Assembly: GCA_938014885.1 (NCBI GenBank)
Contig: CALLQI010000012.1
Location: 62,001 to 126,000, forward strand
Length of the DNA stretch: 64,000 bases
Direction of reading: 5' to 3'
From: an uncultured bacterium
GTDB taxonomy: Bacteria > Planctomycetota > UBA8742 > UBA2392
The notes under the pieces were generated by a model. That model was not told the DNA's origin. It worked only from the letters and a program-made list of their open reading frames with translations, and did not search any database. The position numbers and the translations under genes are program-made. Positions 27,395 through 36,241 of this stretch are shown here, in pieces; the stretch's first letter is position 1, and the number at the start of each line of letters is the position of its first letter.

Positions 27395-28132
27395 ATGCGC
27401 GTGTCCCACTACAAACTTCTGATGTGCGGCCAACCCAGCTTTCGCGCCATTCGCGAAACCCTGCCCGAGATTGAATTCCAGGCCGGTGCCGAGCGCGGCT
27501 TCATTCTGGATAAGGAAACCAACCTGAACCGGGTGAAGGGTCGCTACGTCTACACGCAGGTTGGCAAGGCCACGACGCTTGATCCCGAAACGCTGGAGAA
27601 GAAGGAAGAAGAGACGCGCTCGCTAACTGAGTGTCGCTTCGAAATCGACCAGCAGAAGGGTCTGGTAAGCGTCGAGCAGCGCCGCGGCGAACTGAACGCC
27701 CTGTTTGAAGCGCTGGACGCGATCCCCAACGTCAACATCGCGTTTGAAGACATGAACCTGAACCTGCCGCCCCTGCTGTTCGAGATCCAGCGCGCCTACA
27801 AGAAGAACGAGCTGAAAAGCGTGCGCATCCGCGACTACCTGGCGCGCGAGAACATGCTGACCAACGCCAACTTCAAGATTCTTGAGGCACAGGAAGCCGA
27901 GAAGATCGTCGAGAAGTTCGACGAGCAGATTGATTCATTCACACTGTCGCTGAAGCTGCCCGACGGTGCGATCGCCCTGACCGTGACGAAGAAGGGCACC
28001 GTGCGCGCCAGCGACGACGCCCCGGACGAAGTACTGTTGTTCGTCAAGGAACTGCTGCCCCGCTTCCACGAGGCCGAAGTCGAGACCACACAGGCCCTCG
28101 ACCCCGTGGCCGCGCGCAAAAAGCGCCGCTAA
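27395..28132 (+). CDS. Unknown cytoplasmic protein
   Basis: A 245-residue soluble protein that I do not recognise. It has no signal peptide or membrane span; the middle contains KKEEETRSLTECRFEID, and the C-terminal half begins with long charged helices (RAYKKNELKSVRIRDYL) followed by a beta-rich part (FTLSLKLPDGAIALTVTKKGT). The C-terminus is basic (ARKKRR). AGGAGA precedes the ATG. It follows the HEAT gene after about 100 bp on the same strand. Its stop overlaps the stop of the convergent DUF4282 gene. Confidence 0.8.
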   Translation: MRVSHYKLLMCGQPSFRAIRETLPEIEFQAGAERGFILDKETNLNRVKGRYVYTQVGKATTLDPETLEKKEEETRSLTECRFEIDQQKGLVSVEQRRGELNALFEALDAIPNVNIAFEDMNLNLPPLLFEIQRAYKKNELKSVRIRDYLARENMLTNANFKILEAQEAEKIVEKFDEQIDSFTLSLKLPDGAIALTVTKKGTVRASDDAPDEVLLFVKELLPRFHEAEVETTQALDPVAARKKRR

Positions 28133-28485
28133 CTCTGCGGCGGCTGGAAGCCGTAAGGCGCGCCTTGGGGCTGCATGCCAACCGGCTTCGGGCGCTCGAT
28201 GGCATTCTTGATGTCAGTCAGCGTCTCGTTCATGCGGAAGAACAAGGTCAACAGTTCGCACCAGATGCGGACTGCCAGCGTGCCGCCGATCATGGTGGCA
28301 ATGCCCAGGACGAAGCCGACTACACCACCACCTTCACCGCTGCCCCCGCTGCCGCCGCTGATCGTGCTTACGCCGGCGACCATGATTACCAGGCCAGTAA
28401 TCACGCTGCCGATCGTGCCCAGCCAGAAGATGATCTGGATCAGAATCGGCGTGACCATACGCCGGAACGCGAGGAAGTCGCCCAT
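28129..28485 (-). CDS. DUF4282 family membrane protein
   Basis: A 118-residue protein with two hydrophobic spans (about 14-40 and 55-80) separated by a Ser/Gly-rich loop. It begins DFLAFRRMVTP and contains IWCELLTLFFRMNETL, both diagnostic of DUF4282 proteins. No function is known for the family. Its C-terminus is Pro/Gln-rich (QPQGAPYGFQPPQ). It is convergent with the gene to its left, and the two stop codons share bases (CTAA). Confidence 0.85.
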   Translation of the reverse strand: MGDFLAFRRMVTPILIQIIFWLGTIGSVITGLVIMVAGVSTISGGSGGSGEGGGVVGFVLGIATMIGGTLAVRIWCELLTLFFRMNETLTDIKNAIERPKPVGMQPQGAPYGFQPPQS

Positions 28486-28539
28486 GGCCCCAACCCCTGA
28501 AAGTGAATCAGGTCATTCTAGGCTATGGGCCTGGGCGCG

Positions 28540-29235
28540 TCATTTCGAAACTGGCGCGTCGTGAATCCGCAGGCAGTGCGGGCAGCGGATGATCTCGGCC
28601 CGGGCCTTCACGCGCACCACATGCTGCTGGTTGATCTCAGCGCGGCAGCCTTCGCAGTAGCTATCCACCACGCGGCACAGGGCCTTGCCGGGCCAGCGCC
28701 CGTTTGCGCTTTGGTATGTCGTCAGGACCTCCGGCGCAATCGTGGCACCAACTTCCTGCATCGTGCGCGCCAGGGGTTCCATGGCTTTGGCCACGAAATC
28801 CGCTTCTTTGGCAGCGATCTCTGCCTGATGCGCGGCCTTCAGTTGCTCGGCCTCAGCGTTCTGCTTGGACTGGACCAGCGCTACCTCTAGCGCCTGGACC
28901 AGCTCAATCTGTTCAAGGCCCAGCGTTTCCAGCTCGTCGATCTGGGCGCGGTGCTTTGCGACTGCATCGACCGATGAAGCTGCTGCGTCGCCCTCGAGTT
29001 GGCGCACGCGCTTCTCAAGGCGCTTGATTTCGGCCTCTATTTCGGACTGCTTTGCTTTGGCCGCCGCCAGATTCTGCAGCGCCGCACCCGAAGCGGCGAC
29101 GGCCTTGGCGTGGCGGTCGTTGGCGTGGCGGGCCTCTTTGGCGGCTTTGTCGGCGCGTTCCTTCAGCGCCAAGATCTGCTGGTCAAGGTCCTGCACCACC
29201 CAAAGCGAATCAAGCATCTGCGCGAAGTTGGACAT
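28540..29235 (-). CDS. Coiled-coil zinc-ribbon protein
   Basis: A 231-residue protein: a long coiled coil (about 15-165, rich in Ala, Glu, Lys) followed by a C4 zinc ribbon with CEGC (after YCEGCRAEI) and CPHC. It matches the small CT398/zinc-ribbon family often found beside dnaG and rpoD, thought to act as an adaptor; its function is unproven. The start is ATG 29235; upstream frame lies in the rpoD end. It is third in the dnaG-rpoD minus-strand run. Confidence 0.85.
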   Translation of the reverse strand: MSNFAQMLDSLWVVQDLDQQILALKERADKAAKEARHANDRHAKAVAASGAALQNLAAAKAKQSEIEAEIKRLEKRVRQLEGDAAASSVDAVAKHRAQIDELETLGLEQIELVQALEVALVQSKQNAEAEQLKAAHQAEIAAKEADFVAKAMEPLARTMQEVGATIAPEVLTTYQSANGRWPGKALCRVVDSYCEGCRAEINQQHVVRVKARAEIIRCPHCLRIHDAPVSK

Positions 29236-29300
29236 GCCGCCATTTAGCACGCCGGCCGCGCCCGCTGCCACACAAACTTTGGAACGCGGCCATGAAATGA

Positions 29301-29329
29301 ACAGCGCCGGGGGCGGGCCCCGGCGCTGT
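29301..29329 (-). terminator. Strong hairpin between rpoD and the zinc-ribbon gene
   Basis: A perfect 12-bp stem with arms ACAGCGCCGGGG and CCCCGGCGCTGT (29301-29312, 29318-29329) and a 5-nt loop. It sits after the rpoD stop (29360) and before the next minus-strand start (29235). The minus-strand 3' side reads TTCATTTC, a weak U-run, so partial termination of rpoD transcripts is likely. Confidence 0.6.
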
Positions 29330-29359
29330 GTGGCATCGTTGCAGACTAGTCTTCTGCGT

Positions 29360-31372
<2,013 letters not shown>

Positions 31373-31502
31373 TTACGTTCCTGTGTTCCTGCACTCTGTT
31401 TCGCGCCACATCGGCGCGAAGGCCTACCCCATGTCCTGTTAACGAAAACCCGGTTGTATACGGTCCAACTTCCCTGTTTTGCAGGCCCCGAAGGCCCGCG
31501 AT

Positions 31503-33278
31503 CTATGCTCTTTTTGGGCCTTTGGGCCCCTTTCTTGCGAGTTTCTGGTCGCGCAAAGCCGCCAGATCCTGCGCCTTGCCGGTCGCGGGCTTGTGTTCGG
31601 CCAGCTTGCGAAGCTCATCGATCAGCAGGGCTGCGGCCTCATCGGCGTCAGGCTGCGGGGCCGTCGCTTCGTCGTGGGTCATGTGCTTCACGACTTCCTG
31701 CAACTCGGCCCGTGCCTCTGCGCCCAGATGGGTTACCAGGGCGCCCGGCACGACTTCGCCGTGTTCATCCCAGGCATTCAGCATCTCGCGGTAAAGCTCG
31801 CGCAGTGCCGGCACACTGAATACTTCAGGGAACACAATGCTGGCGGCACCGGCAATCGCGCGCGGATGCTCCAGCATGCGGCGCAGCAATTCGCGCTCAT
31901 AGGCAATGCGCGGGTCGGCGACTGCGGCCTTGACTGCCGGCTGGGACTCAGGCTGTTCGCCAGGGCGGGTTGCCGCGCGGGCGTGGCGTGTATGGGCTTC
32001 GCTGAGGGCAGCCAGCACCACGGCCTCGCGCAGGCTAAGCAGCCCGGCAACGCGGCGCGCGTACAGTTCGCGCAGGCTTTGGCTGTCGGCGCGGCCGAAG
32101 GTTTCGGCCAGTTCGTGCAGGGCCGACTCCGCTTCAACTGGGCGCGACAGATCAAAGCGTTTGCGCACGGCCTCAAGTTTGAAGTCAAAGGCGTCCACGG
32201 CCTGCGCCAGCGTTTGCTCGAATGCCGCCGCACCCTTGGCGCGCAGCAGGTCAAAGGGGTCTTTGGCGTCGCGGATCACGGCCACGTCGGCATCGACGCC
32301 AGCCTCAAGGGCCACGTTGACGGCGCGTTCGGCGGCGGCCTGGCCGGCGGCGTCGCCGTCCAGCACCAGCGTCACGCCCTTGCCGTAGCGGCGCAGCAGG
32401 CCAAGTTGCTCGCGCGTCAGGGCCGTGCCGAGTGGCGCGACGGCGTTGTCGAAACCGGCCTCGTGGGCGGCGATCACGTCGGTGTAGCCTTCCATCACGA
32501 GCACGCGCCCGGTTTTCTTCAGGCGCTCGGAGTGCGCCAGCTTGTCAATCGCGTACAGCAGCTTGCTTTTGCTGAACAGCAGTCCTTCGGCGCTGTTCAG
32601 GTACTTTTGTGCCTTGGCTTCAGGGTCCAGCAACCGCGCCCCAAAGCCGACGATGCGGCCCTGCGCGTCGCGAATCGGGAAGGTCACGCGGCCGCGAAAG
32701 AAGTCGTACCAGCCGCGGTCGCCACGTTTGGCAAGCCCCGTGGCCTCGATGACGTCCTCGGTGAAGGTGCGGCGCGCGGCCTCATACAGGCGCGTGTATT
32801 CGTCGGGGGCGTAGCCCAAACCCCACCTGCGGGCGACTTCGCCGCCAAGGCCGCGGCTGTCAAGGTAAGCCAGCGCAGCCGGAGTCTTGGCCAGATTGGC
32901 GCTGAAGCCGCGCTGCGCCCACTCCATCATTTCAAGGGCGCGGGTGCGGACGCTGCGGTCGGCGGGGGTGGGGCCGCCGCCCTCGTACTGGAGGCGAACG
33001 CCGGCGCGGTCGGCGAGCTTCTCAACGGCTTCGACGAAGTCGAGCTTCTCCTGCGCGATGACGAAGTCGATCACGTTGCCAAACACGCCGCAGCCGAAGC
33101 ACTTGTAGGTCTGGCGCACCTGGTGCACCTGGAAGCTGGGCGACTTTTCGTCGTGGAAGGGGCAATTGGCCCAGTAGCCCGTCCCTTTGCGTTTCAGGGC
33201 GAGATAGCCGGAGACAACTTCGACGATATCGTTGGCGCGGCGCACTTCTTCAATGCTCTCGCGCGTGATGCGTCCCAA
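31503..33278 (-). CDS. dnaG: DNA primase DnaG
   Basis: DnaG makes RNA primers for replication. The ~591-residue protein has the N-terminal zinc-binding domain (CPFHDEKSPSF, CFGCG), the RNA polymerase core with TOPRIM motifs (VMEGYTDVIAAHEAG with catalytic Glu, and LVLDGDAAG), and a C-terminal helicase-binding region of lower conservation. The start is taken as TTG 33278, giving GRITRESIEEV, which aligns with DnaG N-termini and has a GAGGA ribosome site; longer starts add non-DnaG sequence. It is the first gene of the dnaG-rpoD operon. Confidence 0.95.
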   Translation of the reverse strand: MGRITRESIEEVRRANDIVEVVSGYLALKRKGTGYWANCPFHDEKSPSFQVHQVRQTYKCFGCGVFGNVIDFVIAQEKLDFVEAVEKLADRAGVRLQYEGGGPTPADRSVRTRALEMMEWAQRGFSANLAKTPAALAYLDSRGLGGEVARRWGLGYAPDEYTRLYEAARRTFTEDVIEATGLAKRGDRGWYDFFRGRVTFPIRDAQGRIVGFGARLLDPEAKAQKYLNSAEGLLFSKSKLLYAIDKLAHSERLKKTGRVLVMEGYTDVIAAHEAGFDNAVAPLGTALTREQLGLLRRYGKGVTLVLDGDAAGQAAAERAVNVALEAGVDADVAVIRDAKDPFDLLRAKGAAAFEQTLAQAVDAFDFKLEAVRKRFDLSRPVEAESALHELAETFGRADSQSLRELYARRVAGLLSLREAVVLAALSEAHTRHARAATRPGEQPESQPAVKAAVADPRIAYERELLRRMLEHPRAIAGAASIVFPEVFSVPALRELYREMLNAWDEHGEVVPGALVTHLGAEARAELQEVVKHMTHDEATAPQPDADEAAALLIDELRKLAEHKPATGKAQDLAALRDQKLARKGPKGPKRA

Positions 33279-33320
33279 GGCAGATCCTCGTGAACCCGTG
33301 CAGCAAAGGCCCCAAAACGC

Positions 33321-33341
33321 GGCCTGCCCGATTGGCAGGCC
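33321..33341 (-). other. Hairpin in the dnaG leader
   Basis: A perfect 8-bp inverted repeat, GGCCTGCC/GGCAGGCC (33321-33328, 33334-33341), with a 5-nt loop, about 43 nt upstream of the dnaG start on its transcript side. It could modulate dnaG translation or be a weak terminator from upstream. The rest of the 33279-33490 gap shows nothing I can name. Confidence 0.35.
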
Positions 33342-33494
33342 CGGAAAACGAATCAGGAACCCTATCACATGAAATGCACATCGTCAAATGGGGGAGCGCC
33401 AGGGACTTGACAAAGTCTCCGAATCGCAGAAGTCCGGAAAGGCCCGAAATATAGGCGTTTGCGGGCGATGCCAAGGCCCACGCGCGGCGATTGC

Positions 33495-33522
33495 TTGACA
33501 TGATCCGGGCGATGCCTACCCT
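33495..33522 (+). promoter_or_regulatory. tRNA-Glu promoter
   Basis: A perfect -35 TTGACA (33495-33500) and a -10-like TACCCT (33517-33522) are 16 bp apart, placing the transcription start near 33529, about 22 nt before the mature tRNA. The -10 keeps the key T, A and final T but is GC-rich for that hexamer, as stable-RNA promoters often are. CTACCCTG occurs twice in tandem (33516-33533). Confidence 0.55.
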
Positions 33523-33550
33523 GCCCTACCCTGTGCAGCAGTGCGCACAC

Positions 33551-33626
33551 GCCCCTATCGTCTAGAGGCCCAGGACGAGGCCCTCTCAAGGCCTAGACAC
33601 GGGTTCGAATCCCGTTAGGGGTACCA
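33551..33626 (+). tRNA. tRNA-Glu (anticodon CTC)
   Basis: A complete cloverleaf. The acceptor stem pairs GCCCCTA (33551-33557) with TAGGGGT (33616-33622), with a G-U first pair; the discriminator is A and CCA is encoded. The anticodon arm is AGGCC, loop CTCTCAA, GGCCT, giving anticodon CTC, which reads GAG. The T arm has GGTTCGAATCC. The D arm matches bacterial tRNA-Glu (CGTCTAGAGGCCCAGG). Confidence 0.95.
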
Positions 33627-33635
33627 AACTTCGCT

Positions 33636-33676
33636 ACCGGCGGCTTCAGTCCTTTGTGGATAAGTGAGCCGCCGGT
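33636..33676 (+). terminator. Terminator after tRNA-Glu
   Basis: A perfect 10-bp inverted repeat, ACCGGCGGCT/AGCCGCCGGT (33636-33645, 33667-33676), with a 21-nt loop, is followed by GCGTTTTCGG. It begins 10 nt after the tRNA CCA end, the expected place for its terminator. Confidence 0.6.
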
Positions 33677-33737
33677 GCGTTTTCGGGGCGCTTGCACTGG
33701 TTTGCAGGCACCTGGCAACCCCGCGACGTTTACTTTT

Positions 33738-34487
33738 ATGCTGACTCGCGCCTCCATCGTTGATGCCGTTCATGCCGCGCTGGCGGCCTTGCCGCATGTT
33801 CGGGCCTGCTTTCTGGCGGGTAGTGAGGCCTTTGGGCGTGCTGACCGGTGGTCCGACATTGATATCAACTGCGTCACGGACCTGGCCTATGCTCCCGCGA
33901 ACTTTGCCGCAGTTGAGGCCGCGCTTGCGGCGCTTTCGCCTATTGCCATCACGCTGGAGATGCCGCCCAGCGGGCTTTGGCCTGAGCTGGCGCAGCGCTT
34001 TTACCGCCTGCGTGACACCGACGAATTCCTGATGGTGGACTTTTGCCAGCTTACGCCGGCGCAGGTGCAGACGTTCCTTGAGCCCACGCGCCATGGCACG
34101 CCCGTGGTTCTGTTTGATCGAGACGGCTTGCTCAAGCCTGTGGTGCTGGACCGCGCGGCCCACGACGCGCAGATTCGCGCGCGGCTGGCCTACCTGCGCA
34201 ACGCTTTCCCGATGTTCCAGAACCTCGTGCGCAAGGCCCTGCTGCGCGGCGATCTCACCGAGGCCATGGCGGTGTATCTCGGCCACACGATGAGGCCGCT
34301 GGTTGAGGCGCTTCGCATCCGCCATTGCCCCGAGCGTTTCGATTTTGGCTTCCGCTACACTTCGCACGACCTGCCGCCCGATATTGCCCGCGAGTTGCAG
34401 GTCCTGATGTGGCCGCGCGACCCCGATGATATGCGCGCCAAGCTGAACCGTGCCGAGGCGTTGTTCACCGACGTGCTTCGCGTCTGA
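33738..34487 (+). CDS. Nucleotidyltransferase-domain protein
   Basis: A 249-residue protein with a pol-beta-type nucleotidyltransferase core: GSEAFG (about 27-32) followed by SDIDIN (about 38-43), the metal-binding DxD. The C-terminal half is helical, resembling aminoglycoside adenylyltransferase-like or MNT-family proteins. The substrate is unknown; nothing marks it as a resistance gene. ATG 33738 is used because upstream sequence is tRNA terminator. No HEPN partner gene lies beside it. Confidence 0.82.
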   Translation: MLTRASIVDAVHAALAALPHVRACFLAGSEAFGRADRWSDIDINCVTDLAYAPANFAAVEAALAALSPIAITLEMPPSGLWPELAQRFYRLRDTDEFLMVDFCQLTPAQVQTFLEPTRHGTPVVLFDRDGLLKPVVLDRAAHDAQIRARLAYLRNAFPMFQNLVRKALLRGDLTEAMAVYLGHTMRPLVEALRIRHCPERFDFGFRYTSHDLPPDIARELQVLMWPRDPDDMRAKLNRAEALFTDVLRV

Positions 34488-34522
34488 CTGGGCACGGCGG
34501 CGGCGGATGCTAGTTTGCGGCC

Positions 34523-35110
34523 GTGGCGACGATCTACGAAACAATCGGCGAGGAAGGCTTCACGCGCGTGACGCGAGCGTTTTACTCGCGCGTGCGTCAC
34601 GACGACATCCTGGGGCCGATGTACCCGCCTGAAGACATGGCCGGGGCCGAACTTCGGCTGCGGATGTTCCTGATCTTTCGCTTCGGCGGGCCTGACACCT
34701 ACATCCAGCAGCGCGGGCACCCCGCCCTTCGCATGCGCCACAACCCGTTCCCGATTGATGCGGCCGCAGCCGACCGCTGGCTTGCGCTGATGGACGCTTC
34801 CATGGCTGAGGCCGAACTGCCGGATGCCGTCGTGCACGAACTGCGCGAGTTTTTCGAGGGCACAGCGCGTTTCCTGATCAACAAGGGAGAACGCCCGCCC
34901 GAGCCCATGGTGGCACTGTTCTTTGAGCGCGAAGACGGCACACCGGTGGGGGCCACAACCATCATCAAGCGGCAACTGCCCGTGCTGGAGCCCGGCCTGC
35001 CCTTTCGCCTTGATGGCGCGGACTACACGCTGCTGCGCGCGGAGCGCCTGGAAGCTGAAACCGAGTCGATTCGCCTGATTGTGGAGCCCGGCCATGACCA
35101 CGCTGGATGA
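34523..35110 (+). CDS. Group II truncated haemoglobin with a C-terminal extension
   Basis: A 195-residue protein. Residues 1-125 are a truncated haemoglobin of the GlbO (group II) type: TIYETIGEEGF start, GGPDTYIQQRGHPALRMRH with proximal His73, and the conserved Trp in DRWLALM. These proteins bind O2 or related ligands. The usual EQYWGG is IFRFGG, so the CD1 Tyr appears to be absent. About 70 extra residues (126-195) form a strand-rich tail not seen in typical GlbO. GTG start at 34523. The end overlaps the next gene by 17 bases. Confidence 0.88.
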   Translation: MATIYETIGEEGFTRVTRAFYSRVRHDDILGPMYPPEDMAGAELRLRMFLIFRFGGPDTYIQQRGHPALRMRHNPFPIDAAAADRWLALMDASMAEAELPDAVVHELREFFEGTARFLINKGERPPEPMVALFFEREDGTPVGATTIIKRQLPVLEPGLPFRLDGADYTLLRAERLEAETESIRLIVEPGHDHAG

Positions 35111-36062
35111 CGTGCGCGCGGCGGCCGCGCGGATTGCCGGTGTAGCGCACCGCACACCGGTGCACACCTCGCGCACTCTGGACGAGCTGACGGGTGCGCG
35201 CGTCTTCTTGAAATGCGAGAACTTCCAGCGCGTGGGGGCGTTCAAGTTTCGCGGTGCTTACAACGCGTTGTCGCAGCTTGGACCGGCACAGCGGCGCGCA
35301 GGCGTGCTGACCTTCAGCAGTGGCAATCACGCGCAGGCGATCGCGCTTTCGGGCCGGCTGCTTGGCATACCCACGGTGATCGTGATGCCTGACGACGCGC
35401 CGGCCGTGAAGCTGGCTGCCACCAAGGGGTACGGGTCCGAGGTGGTGCTCTACGACAAGCACAAGGATTCGCGCGAAGAAATGGGGGCCAAGCTGGCGGT
35501 CGCGCGCGGCCTGACGGTGATTCCGCCCTACGATCATGCAGATATCATCGCCGGGCAAGGCACGGCCGCGCTGGAGTTGCACGAAGAAGTGCCGGGTCTG
35601 GAAATCGTGCTGGCGCCGGTCGGCGGTGGGGGACTGCTATCCGGCACGGCTGTCGCGACAAAAGGCTTGCGGCCGGCGTGCACAGTCATTGGCGTTGAGC
35701 CCGCGCTGGCCGATGACGCAGCGCGCAGCTTCGTCAGCGGGCGAATCGAGACCGTGAAGAACCCTGAAACCATCGCCGATGGCGCGCGCACGCCCAGCCT
35801 GGGCAAGCTAACGTTTCCCTTGATTCGCCGGCACGTCAGCCAGATTGTGACGGCAACAGAAGCGCAGATTGCCGCGGCCATGTTCTGGACCTGGGAGCGC
35901 ACCAAGCTGGTGATAGAGCCCACGGCGGCACTGCCCATGGCGGCGCTGCTGAGCGGGCTGGTGAACGTTCGCGGCAAGCGCGTGGGCGTAATCATCAGCG
36001 GTGGCAACGTGGAGTTGGCACGCATGGAGCAGTACAGTGCGCTGGGAACGCCAATCTCCTGA
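35094..36062 (+). CDS. PLP-dependent threonine/serine dehydratase
   Basis: A 322-residue fold-type II PLP enzyme of the threonine dehydratase/serine racemase family. The PLP lysine is in GAFKFRGA, the phosphate-binding SSGNHAQA follows, and VGGGGLLSG and ISGGNVEL line the cofactor site. It lacks the C-terminal ACT regulatory domain of IlvA, so it is the catabolic/short type; the product could be 2-oxobutanoate from Thr or D-Ser. ATG 35094 overlaps the globin gene, so the two are likely translationally coupled. Confidence 0.92.
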   Translation: MTTLDDVRAAAARIAGVAHRTPVHTSRTLDELTGARVFLKCENFQRVGAFKFRGAYNALSQLGPAQRRAGVLTFSSGNHAQAIALSGRLLGIPTVIVMPDDAPAVKLAATKGYGSEVVLYDKHKDSREEMGAKLAVARGLTVIPPYDHADIIAGQGTAALELHEEVPGLEIVLAPVGGGGLLSGTAVATKGLRPACTVIGVEPALADDAARSFVSGRIETVKNPETIADGARTPSLGKLTFPLIRRHVSQIVTATEAQIAAAMFWTWERTKLVIEPTAALPMAALLSGLVNVRGKRVGVIISGGNVELARMEQYSALGTPIS

Positions 36063-36111
36063 ATGGCGCAGCGAGGAAACGCCGAACTCCATGTTGGCCG
36101 CTATTGCAGCC

Positions 36112-36181
36112 CCGGCGGCGGGACGCCGCCGGAACTCACGCGCGGGACGCGCGTGCCACTTTGTGCAGCTGGGACGGCCGC
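36112..36181. repeat. Three tandem hairpins with GGGAC loops
   Basis: Three adjacent inverted repeats keep the same 5-nt loop GGGAC while their stems differ: CCGGCGGC/GCCGCCGG (36112-36132), ACGCGC/GCGCGT (36138-36154), and an imperfect GCAGCT/GGCCGC (36165-36181). The invariant loop with variable but self-complementary stems points to a structured repeat family. It lies just after the dehydratase stop and before the terminator at 36198. Confidence 0.6.
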
Positions 36182-36197
36182 AACCCGTGCAAACACA

Positions 36198-36227
36198 AAC
36201 CCCAGCCTTTCGGCTGGGGTTGTTTTT
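36198..36227 (+). terminator. Rho-independent terminator
   Basis: A perfect 10-bp stem AACCCCAGCC/GGCTGGGGTT (36198-36207, 36212-36221) with TTTC loop and a run GTTTTT. It ends the globin-dehydratase transcript. On the minus strand the stem is followed by TTTGTGTTTG, so it may also terminate the HEAT-vWA gene at 36242; it looks bidirectional. Confidence 0.85.
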
Positions 36228-36241
36228 CGGTTTGTGTCTGT

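Noticed and set aside
31479..33293. A 604-codon plus-strand frame opposite dnaG
   Set aside because: dnaG has all primase motifs on the minus strand; the plus frame has none.
33407..33412. A second TTGACA upstream of tRNA-Glu
   Set aside because: No -10-like word at the right distance; probably chance.
33738..34487. Nucleotidyltransferase as a MNT-HEPN toxin-antitoxin antitoxin
   Set aside because: The protein is larger than MNT antitoxins and has no HEPN gene beside it.
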